Source of the DNA: Bryoerythrophyllum caledonicum
Taxonomy: Eukaryota; Streptophyta; Bryopsida; Pottiales; Pottiaceae
Assembly (NCBI GenBank): GCA_963971425.1
Contig: OZ020524.1
Span: 14,697,845 to 14,761,844, forward strand
Reading direction: 5' to 3'
DNA length: 64,000 nt
This document shows positions 55,416-64,000 of this stretch, piece by piece. The notes under the pieces are model-generated. The model saw only the letters and a program-made list of their open reading frames with translations. It was not told the DNA's origin and ran no database searches. Each line of letters begins with the position of its first letter. Positions within the stretch are counted from its first letter, which is position 1. A program made the position numbers and the translations under genes.

Positions 55416-56277
55416 ATAGTGTATAAGGAAAATACAAATGCTTATTCATTTTTCAAGTTTTTATGTATATACTTTTTGTAATATTGAAGTAGACTTCACT
55501 AGCATTCCAACGCAATTTGAAATTCCAAAATCCGTCAATTTTTGAGCAAGTTATTGCATTCCAAAGTTTCCCAGTTTTTTCACTGTCCTGCACTGCGGCC
55601 AGAATTCGTAAGCAAACTGTACCCCACTGTACAAGGTCTAAATATTTTACCATTGTCTTAAGCATGATGTTATTTTCCAACACACCAATTTTTAGAGGTA
55701 AAAAAGGGGTGTAGCATATTAAAAACAAGTGTGCAAGGAGTTGAGGTTCAAAAATTGCCATTTCACGTTTTATTTTTTTGTGAACTACGTATGTATTCGA
55801 ATGATAATCCAAACGGTCAATAAGAAGGTTTTCACCACATATTGTTGTTGAAAAAATAAAAAGTGAAAAATATAAAGATCTCTAGGTTTTATGTAGAAAA
55901 GATGAATTTTTTTTCCCCTATTGCCCGAAAATGTGTGAAAATGTTTGACTTGGAGCAAAATGCCTTTTTACACTAAAGACAATAATTTTTTTTTGAAAAT
56001 TTCCGGAAAAGGAAATATTCTTTATATGTGTGAAAAATCTCAATGTCAATAGAAACTTTTGTCAAAAAATTTGGAGGTGCCCGGAGTCCCCACTTTTGGC
56101 TTTAAGTGGTACTAACTTTCAAACCACAAATCCAAAAAAAAAAAAATCTCCACAAAGCTCTTATCAGATCCTACCTTGAAAAAAAAATTCAATTGAAAAG
56201 GATTTTTTTTCGAATTGTAGGTACATGCCCAAAATCCAAAATGACCCCAGGGGGACGTTTGGTTCCTTAAGGGTTAA

Positions 56278-57251
56278 AATCTTATCCAAATTTACCTTTT
56301 GTTTAGTGGGGCCATCACCAATCGTTGGGAACGCGTGTGTGGCTCATTCGCACACATGTGCGTGAGCTTAGTGATTCCTTAAGGGGATTATGACGGCTTC
56401 TCCGACCCTTCCTCCTGCACCTCCAACTCCCCTTCCTCCAGCACCTCCAACGCCCCTTCCTCGGCATCATGGCCGAAATCAAAAGTAAGCACACCCCACA
56501 TTCAGTGCGTCACACAGTCCGTCACACAGTGCGTCACACCACATTCTGTTGCTGATGACAACGACGTAACCGTCACTGACGAGTGACGAAACTTCGTCCG
56601 GTTCACACCAATGCAGACTGAAAGCATATGAGTGCTCCGAATGTATCATGATGCATGGCATTTCAAAGCATGTGCCCTTGAATTTAATACCACTTTTGAG
56701 TATGTGGGTGGTGTACGTTGACAAGTCATGCATGAGAAGATGGACCTACATTATCTCAGGCACGGACTCAAGCCGCACGTTGATTGTGGTAGCACCCGAA
56801 GCCGCTAGCTGTGAGTACAAAGCTGCGCCTGTGATCGAAATCTGGCAGAGCCGGGAATTTTAATCCTTCGCCATCTGACCTTGTTTGCCGACTGCAGCGC
56901 CTTGGGAGCTACGCCCAAACTGGCTGGCATGCCTAGAGTATAAGTCGAGATCGACGTCGATCAGATACTCAGTTGCAGTCCCTAGTAGAGACGTCGAGAT
57001 CGCCGAAATTTGAAGGTGAAGTTGGTCAAGGGAAGTTATAAGATCAGTTCGTTAGTGATCACGTCGAGATCAGTTGCTGTCTGGATGTGAAGGTGAGTTT
57101 ATACAGCGAGGAATTCGACAGATCATCCGTCAGCTCGGTTGAAGTGACTAGTGATCACGTCTTGAGTGATTGCTGGTGAACTAGAAGTTGGTCTTCGTTT
57201 ACGACACGTACGTCTTGCATCCGGGCTGCGTGTTCTTTGAGGTGAGTTGCG
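56278..57251. promoter_or_regulatory. Lipoxygenase upstream region
   Basis: No gene seen. At 56.95-57.17 kb short segments recur (GTCGAGATC four times; AGTGATCACGTC twice) just above the start codon. They could be promoter or leader elements. No clear TATA box. Confidence 0.35.
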
Positions 57252-60200
57252 ATGGCAGCTCCATTGCCAGGGCCGGCGATGCCGCCGACGACGACGTCTG
57301 AGGGATTATCGGTGAACGGGACGCCCACAGTGCAGGTGCCGACGACGATGTTGTCCCGACACGATATGGTGAATCTGTTCGCGCGCGAGGTGCCGCTGGC
57401 GACGGCGAAGCCCGTGGCGGAGGGCGCAGCGCCGCAGTGGGCGCTCAAGTCCAACGCGGTCGTGAAGACGGCCGCGGCGAACGTGCGCGAGGGCACCACC
57501 AAGTTGGAGACTCTCTTCCACAAGATCGTCCCGTTCGGCGGCGGAGAGGACGAGGATTACGTCACGCTACAGGCGTCCATCACCATCCAGAAGAAGCTCC
57601 TCGTGCTCGACCTCACGGACCTCGTCGCCGACAGCGGCGACGACCTCGCGGAGCTTCTCGGCCAGCACGTATCCGTCCAGCTCGTCAGCGACAAAATCGA
57701 CCCAAGTGCGTGAATTGATTTCCCCTGATTAAGTTGTAGGAACGTAATTTTCCACCTGAGACGGTTTCTGAGCGTGATCCAATTGTCTTTTAGAATCGAA
57801 GAAGGCGGTGGTGAGCGAGGACGTGCCGATTCTGAACTGGGTCACGACGAGGGACATAGTCGTGCCCGTCAACTTCAGATTCAACCTCGACTTCAACGTG
57901 CCCAGGGACTTCGGCACGCCGGGCGCCATCATTGTGAAGAACCGCCACGTCCACGAGTTTCTGCTCGTCTCGTTCTCCGTCGACACATCCACCAAAGGCC
58001 GCGTCGTAAACTTCCCGGTCAACTCGTGGGTATACAGCACCAACTTCAAAGACGGCCGCATTTTCTTCAAAAACGAGGTACCAAGCGTCGCCCTCTCGCA
58101 TACCCTACTCTCAGCACCTGCGATGCAGCGTTGCTCATACTCTACTTCCCTGCAGGTTTATTTGCCCGAGGAGACGCCGGAGGGTTTGGTGGCGTTGCGG
58201 CAGCAGGAGCTTGATAATCTTCGCGGCAACGGCAGCGGCGAGCGCAAGTACCAGGATCGGATCTACGACTACGCGACTTACAACGATTTGGGCGATCCAG
58301 ATACGAGCGAGGCGCTCAAGCGGCCGGTATTGGGTGGGTCGCAGGAGCTGCCGTACCCGCGTCGCTGCCGCACAGGCCGCCCTCCCACGAAGAAAGGTAA
58401 GCAAGTTACCGCTCCTCCCGGTGTTTCTCACGCCTCTGTCTCTTCAATTGGTGATGGTTTCTCGCGTCTTGATAGACCCGAAGTCGGAGAGTCGCGGCCA
58501 GTTGCTGGCGTTTTTCTATATTCCACGCGACGAGAAGTTCGACCAGGTGAAATTCTCGGACTTCGCCGCGGACACGGTGCGGAGCGGGCAGCATGCGATC
58601 CTCCCGGCGCTGCAAAGCGCTGTGCGCGACCCCGACCAGGAGTTCAATGGATTCTCTGATATCAAGGCGCTGTACGCGGCGAAGGGCACCCCGATGGTCA
58701 CCCCGTCCAACCTCACGCCTCAGGGCGCGCAGACCGACCCCGCGACTCGGAACCCCCTCACGTTCATTCACGAGTACGCGTTTCCCTCCGGCCCCGACAC
58801 CAGCCTGATCAAGTTCCCGCTGCCCAACGTCATCGCAGGTGCGTGCGTGCATCCTCTCTCCAACCATCGCTGTTAGCACGGAACGAATCTCTGACACTTT
58901 GTTGCTCGCAGTTGATGACCAGGCTTGGTCCACAGATGATGAGTTCGCGCGGCAGATGCTCTCTGGGATTAACCCCCTCGTCATCAAGCTCCTTGAGGTA
59001 TATGGTGATATGGTGAAATTCTGGCGTATCTGTGAGGTTTAGGTTTCTGTAGCTTGAAGAATGAGGCGATAAGCTGAAGAATCTGGGTTATGTGCAAGGT
59101 TTAGGTTTCTGCACTTTGACTAACTTGCGATGAATGGAATTCGCAGGAGTTTCCGATCAAGAGCAATCTGGATCCTGTCCAGTTTGGAGAGCCTCTTTCT
59201 GCGATAACGGCCAAGCATCTGGAGAAGGGGCTGGAGGGTCTGACAGTCGAGCAGGTAGGATTATACTTCTCGTGCAGCACATTAGAGTTTACTCAGATTG
59301 TCAGTTGGTGTTGACATCATAGCGATGGATTTTCTCGATGCAGGCGCTGGGGCAGAAGAGGTTGTTTGTCCAGGACTACCATGACATTTTCCTGCCCTAC
59401 ATCAACCGGATCAACGCCCTGAAGAAGGGATCTATGTACGCGTCGCGCACAGTGTTGTTTCTCAGGAGCGACAACACCTTGACGCCGCTCGCAATCGAGC
59501 TCACGCTGCCGCCAGCCAGCGCCGGCAAGAGCAAGAGGAGCCGCGTTTTCACTCCCCCGGCAGGCTCCGATTCCACGGAGAAGTGGGTGTGGAAGCTGGC
59601 CAAGGCGCACGTCGCCTCGGTGGACATGTCGTACCATGAGGTCATCAGCCACTTGTAAGCAACGTACCATCTTTCAATCCGGCTCCTTCTCTTCGAGCTA
59701 GGCATGTTCTGATTGCTGCATGCGTTGGTTGTGGGCAGTTTGCGGACGCATGCCTGCATAGAGCCCTTCATCATCGCCACGAACCGGCAGCTGAGCGTGC
59801 TGCACCCGGTGAACCAGGTGCTGGTGCCGCATTACAAGAATACCATGGACATCAACGCTGCGGCGAGGAAGGCGCTTACCAACGCGGCCGGGATCATCGA
59901 GAATAACTTCACCCCAGGGAAGTACGTGATGGAGATGAGCGCCGTGGTGTACAAGCTGGACTGGCGGTTTGACGAGCAGTCCTTGCCAGAAGATCTCATC
60001 AAAAGGTGAAGGAAACTGTCCCTCACTCCTTGAATCGAAGGCCAATAGATAAACCTGAAGTCTAACATAATTTTGATGTTCAGTGCTATTCTCATGTTGT
60101 TATCAAGTGGTGAAAAGGATAACATACGAGTCGAATCAAAGTTATCAATATGCTATAATCTATCTGGTACATAAAAGTGCAGGTCACTTCGTAAGAATCA

Positions 60201-61018
60201 AGGATTTTCTCGATAAGTTTTCTCGAGGCACGATCATCCTGACTGGTTTGAGCTGCAGGGGAATGGCGGTGCGAGATCCGAGCGCCAGACACGGGGTGAA
60301 GCTGGTGATCGAGGATTACCCCTACGCGGCCGACGGGCTGGAGCTTTGGGCGGCCATGAAGGAGTACATGGCGGATCACGTGAAGATATTCTACAAGAGC
60401 GACACGGCGGTCCAGGGCGACACGGAGCTCCAGAGCTGGTGGACGGAGGTTCGCACCGTGGGCCATGGCGACAAGAAAGACTCTCCCGGATGGCCAACTA
60501 TGGACTCCGTCGAGAATCTGGTGTATGTTCTGACGACGATCGCCTGGGTTGCGTCGTGCCATCACGCGGCGGTGAACTTCGGGCAGTACGAGTACGCAGG
60601 CTACATGCCCAACCACCCGAGCATGACGCGCAGATTCATCCCGGAGCCCGGGGAGAGCCAGGAGTGGAAGCAGCTGAAACAGGATCCCGAGAGGTTTTTC
60701 CTGGACTCGATCTCCAACATGACGCAGGCCACTTCGGTGATGTCCACCATCGAGATCCTGTCCACACACGCGGTGGATGAGGAGTACCTCGGGCAGAAGG
60801 TCACGGAAAACTGGAGCAACGACAAGCGGGTTCTGGCGGCGTTTGCCAAGTTCGCGGAGAAGATGACGGACGTCACGCAGGTCATCAATGCTCGGAATGC
60901 GGACGAGTCCTTGAAGAACAGGATTGGCTCTGTGCAGCTGCCGTATGAGCTCCTGCTCCCGCAATCGAAGACTGCCGGACTCACCGGTAAGGGCGTGCCC
61001 TACAGTGTCTCCATCTAG
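57252..61018 (+). CDS. LOX: Lipoxygenase (linoleate/linolenate dioxygenase)
   Basis: Nine exons: 57252-57705, 57794-58077, 58156-58396, 58476-58838, 58912-58997, 59147-59254, 59344-59654, 59739-60005, 60259-61018. All introns have GT/AG borders (73-253 nt), and the sum is 2,874 nt, or 957 residues. A PLAT/LH2 beta-barrel spans about 95-215, then the lipoxygenase domain with [14 protein letters not shown]. Iron ligands by alignment of motifs: His615 and His620 in SHFLRTHAC, His807 and Asn811 in [11 protein letters not shown], and the C-terminal Ile957 (SVSI), so it should be active. It adds O2 to polyunsaturated fatty acids, feeding oxylipin synthesis. The N-terminal 95 residues are Ala/Pro/Thr-rich and might be a plastid transit peptide, which would suit a 13-lipoxygenase; regiospecificity is not settled. 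Confidence 0.93.
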
Positions 61019-62510
61019 AAGGACCATCAATACTGACAGGCTTCATGAGTTACAGTATTTTGTATGTGTTATAACTTTCTTAAGGGATCGGATGCTTCAA
61101 AGCTCCTACCTCTGTCAAAGAAATTCATGAAAGATTGTAAGCTTTTTCACCTAGTAACTAGGTCACCGTGTTTCGATCTTCTTCTCGTATTTGTTGCGAG
61201 CAAGTGGGTGAACGCTTGGGAAGTTTGAAATCTCAAGGAACCTGGCTTTTATGATCCTGTACAGTCCCCTTCAATAAAGTTACCTACTTTTTTTGGATCC
61301 TCACTCCCACAGATGAGCAACGTTGAGAGAATCTTTCACATTGAACCCACTATGCATTACACTCAAAATTGGCACTGTGCCATGCAACTTGTTGTCTAGT
61401 CACCTTCTGAACCCTCATTTGACAATAAACATGCAAATAGTCTAGATTTTTTGAAGATTTTTCACATCACTACTGAAAAGCTATCAAGAGCTTAGTACTT
61501 GCATCTTGACACTAGTGTCTACTCTGCCACCACATCCTCTTTCTTTTGGAATTGGGCATTGGTATAAGAGTTGTTGGCGCCTTGTTTTTCAACTACATAC
61601 ATGGGTTGTTAATTCTACCATCTTTTTGGTAAATTGAAGTGATTATTTTGAAGAGATATTGTGCTCATTGACGTAGTGGAGGTGTGAGGTGATTTTGGTG
61701 AGAAGATTGCAGATTTTTTAGGGTGGATTATAGATTGGGATGTAACATTCTTTTATATCCTTGAAAGAAGTTGCAAAATTGGAAGAAGGTATAAGGTATG
61801 TGGTTTTTTCAACTTGAGTATCAGAGTGTTGTGAAGTGAAGGTTTGGCATCAATCTTATAAACACTTATATTATATTGGCAATATGTTTTGGCATGGGAA
61901 GGTGTGAGTCAAGAGATTATAAACACTTTCATTTTTAGCATGCATTTCCGTATGCTGGTTGTTATGAATGCTTGAGGCCGGCATACTAGATGGTAGCTAG
62001 TTTGTTGAGAAAATATTTGTTGTTGTGTGATCTAACAATATTGTCAGGAAATATTTTGTCGACATAAAAGTAGACTCTATTACCTTCCCAACACACATTA
62101 TGGTTTTTTTGAGATTGTAGTAGCATTTCAAATCTGTAGTTCCCTCATAATTCTGGCATTTTTTTATCTCTGTGCGTATATACCGTATATTGAAGGGGAC
62201 TCTACAGTACAACACAAGTTTTCAAGTAAAGGTTGCCAGACGAAACTCACCGGACCATATGCAATCCCTGCGAGATGAAAACATGCTCTAAACACCAAGA
62301 TGATGATGAGTGACAAGAGAGCCAACATTAGGGACTACATTACAACGGTGCGAACAACATCAATCTCGAAGGAGGAATCTAACCATAGGAGCCTGAGGTG
62401 CAATGTGATCTCGTTACAAGAGTAAGAAACTCGGCATTGGAGAAAAGATGAGCATATTCACGTTTGAGAAAAAACCAACGCTATCATCATCTTAATAATA
62501 AATAAATTAC
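61019..62510. other. Intergenic region between two convergent genes
   Basis: Lipoxygenase 3' UTR and AT-rich spacer. An AATAAA at about 61273 could be its polyadenylation signal. Nothing else recognised. Confidence 0.5.
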
Positions 62511-63552
62511 CTAGGCTAAGAAGTCGAGTGCAATGCGACTCTGTTGAGTGATCTTATTTACAAGGTTCGAATCCTGCAACTCCAGAGAAATCTCATTTTC
62601 TTGTATCCTTACTTGAGCTACTAGGTCATTGATACCCTCAAGGTGCAGACTACAATCATATGACCCTGCTGCTGGAGGTTGGTTTAGCACGTTGGCGATA
62701 GGGAAGGTGATAACATTCTCATTTGGTGCGGAGTTTTTGACCTCAATATATAGACGATGACTTCTACCAAGCAGCTCCGCCACGCGCTTCAGATCGCCCT
62801 CTGCCAAAGATTTCCGAATACGAGTCGTTGAAACCTGGCCTTTGTCCTTGCTGCACCCATCCACTGCAGGCGCGTCCTCTGAATCCATGACTGGCTCCAC
62901 TATCGCTGTTTGCAATCCATACTTTTCACACAATTCCACCAGGTCTGATGCTTTACCAGCAGCTCTAAATCCAAACCGGTAATCAGCTCCTGCATCCACA
63001 TCACGCCAACTAATCAATCTCACCATCCTGAATGCAAAAAATCAAGCTGTTTTCCCACTCTTACCTGCCACTGCACCTTTCACCTTCAGCTCGTTGGCAA
63101 GTTTCTCAACGAACTCCTCTGGGCTCAGTTTGCGAATCTTGGCAAACTCAAGCACATGCTCCTTCGGAACCATATCATGACAGTGCTTTCCCCACGACTC
63201 TAGGACACGAGCACGGTCATCTGCAGCGACCACTGGTAGCCTGCAGCAACACATAATCCAATGAGCTCAGCCAGTCAAGGACCAATACAGACTCTGTTTA
63301 TGAAGCATGATGTGTCCACAATAATACCATACAGAAAATGAGGTAAAGCATGGAAGTAAAGTACATACTTGGGTTCCCAACCAAGCACCTCCGCCATCCC
63401 TGACAATGACAACATGATGGGCGTTCCAAGCTCCGATGCGCGCTCCGCTAATGCGCGGTGCCCCAGATGCAAACCCTCAAACTTGCCCAGTGCTACCACG
63501 CCACCCTCCACTGCACCAACCCCCACAACCACGTCAAACCTCTCTCCCAAGC
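62511..63552 (-). CDS. FAD synthetase (FMN adenylyltransferase), plastid RibF type, 5' end incomplete
   Basis: Three exons on minus: 63552-63369, 63240-63065, 62989-62511, GT/AG borders, TAG stop, at least 278 codons. FMN + ATP to FAD + PPi. Motifs: [17 protein letters not shown] (nucleotidyltransferase GxFDG.H.GH, with Glu for Asp), [36 protein letters not shown] and [16 protein letters not shown]. There is no C-terminal riboflavin kinase domain, as in the plant plastid enzymes and unlike bacterial RibF. The frame runs past 63552 into an AG acceptor without an ATG, so an upstream exon with the start codon and transit peptide is missing from the model; it may lie in 63560-64000 or outside. 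Confidence 0.85.
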
Positions 63553-64000
63553 TCTAGCAGAGATCTAAAATAACTTACCATGATCTCTGTAACCCTTGAC
63601 AATTTACAGAAATAAATGGAAGCCGACATGTTAAAAAATCAGACGTATTTCATATTATAACCCCTCAACGTCAGAACATGCGAATGTGGTACGTCTCTAT
63701 TGCATTTGGAACTGCTTCACATCTCTAATTGGTTTGAGATCAAAACAGAAGATGAAGTATTGATAAATGTGATCCTATCGAAAAAACCCACACCACTAAA
63801 ACAGAAAAATCCCTCAATTTCCAATTTAAAAGTCCTAGAACTCCGACAAACCCTTTTTCTTCTTCTTCTTCTTAAAATGCAAAAGCTAATGTTGCCTAGA
63901 GAGTGCGCAACCCAAATTCCACCCAGGGAGAAGCTGTTGGCAGTCCAGAACCCTAAGGCACAACCACAACCAACCAACAAAAGTGGAGAACGCATGTATA
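63553..64000. other. Region upstream of the FAD synthetase exons
   Basis: A minus-strand ATG near 63995 opens a 92-codon frame with a hydrophobic, Ser/Arg-containing start that could encode a transit peptide, but no splice path to 63552 is clear. It may also be leader or intron. Confidence 0.3.

Larger units (their letters stand above)
53917..55629. mobile_element. Tc1-type element read as a palindrome around an assembly gap
   Basis: Flanked by TA; both ends read CAGTGGGGTACAGTTTGCTT inward. The empty site is seen in copy 1 of the host repeat (CATACAAGGTC near 49.13 kb). The first 620 bp (53917-54536) equal the reverse complement of the last 620 bp (55010-55629), so both ends carry the same transposase 3' part. 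A normal Tc1 element would have this at one end only. Confidence 0.75.
53638..56273. mobile_element. Non-autonomous piggyBac-like repeat, copy 2 (carries a Tc1 element)
   Basis: Starts CCCCTAAAGGACC and ends GGTTCCTTAAGGG, inverted ends, flanked on both sides by TTAA (53634-53637, 56274-56277), the signature target of piggyBac elements. Net length about 0.92 kb without the inserted Tc1 element. No transposase of its own. Confidence 0.65.

Noticed and set aside
60092-61030. 312-codon ORF antisense to the lipoxygenase
   Set aside because: Shadow of a GC-rich exon; no motif, while the sense strand has all lipoxygenase motifs.

Overview
The window is plant nuclear DNA and is mostly a nest of transposable elements, with two ordinary genes at the right edge: a lipoxygenase (57.25-61.02 kb) and a plastid-type FAD synthetase (62.51-63.55 kb). 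The short introns in these two genes (mostly 73-150 nt), together with Tc1-, pogo- and piggyBac-like elements that are uncommon in seed plants, suggest a non-seed land plant. A lycophyte such as Selaginella would fit, but this is inference. There is one 200-N assembly gap at 54.81 kb.

Left third (1-22.15 kb). Two minus-strand genes form the outer layer: a protein with two FCP1/NIF-like HAD segments (window edge to about 2.26 kb), and a ParB-like gene of about 836 codons whose exons lie at 2.72-4.94 and 21.6-22.15 kb. The second exon of that gene is split by a 16,662-bp Mutator-like element (MULE, 4937-21598) with a perfect 10-bp target duplication and 59-bp terminal inverted repeats; removing the element restores the exon, its 3' splice site and the reading frame. 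The MULE has two divergent genes. The transposase (minus; zinc-finger, DDE and SWIM segments) is broken by three in-frame stops and a frame change. The second gene (plus) has an open frame across at least 11 exons, with canonical splice sites at every junction from 11.47 kb on, and predicts about 1,249 residues: a ParB/sulfiredoxin-like domain, a coiled coil and a permuted DNA methyltransferase-like domain. Its largest intron contains a captured, antisense fragment of a host phosphatidylinositol 4-kinase gamma gene and a series of 16-bp palindromes. The outer ParB-like gene has a different, 20-bp palindrome in its introns. ParB-type proteins bind palindromes, so each unit carrying its own palindrome family is the most interesting pattern here.

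Middle (22.15-40.6 kb). A decayed Ty3/Gypsy element lies on the minus strand, with a complete left LTR (23424-23967), a truncated right LTR fragment (39748-39928), gag, protease, RT, RNase H, integrase and a long extra ORF downstream of integrase. A 1,707-bp TG...CA insertion sits inside the integrase. Most nonsense codons in this element and in the outer ParB-like gene are TAG, as expected if methylated CAG sites have deaminated.

Right third (40.6-57 kb). A GC-rich tandem repeat, an unrecognised broken gene, a SINE-like stretch, a complete pogo-like element (43718-46459) with a long DDE ORF, a decayed B3-domain gene, two copies of a non-autonomous piggyBac-like repeat (TTAA target), one of them carrying a Tc1 (DD34E) element that reads as a 620-bp perfect palindrome around the gap, and a short minisatellite. 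After this come the two cellular genes.
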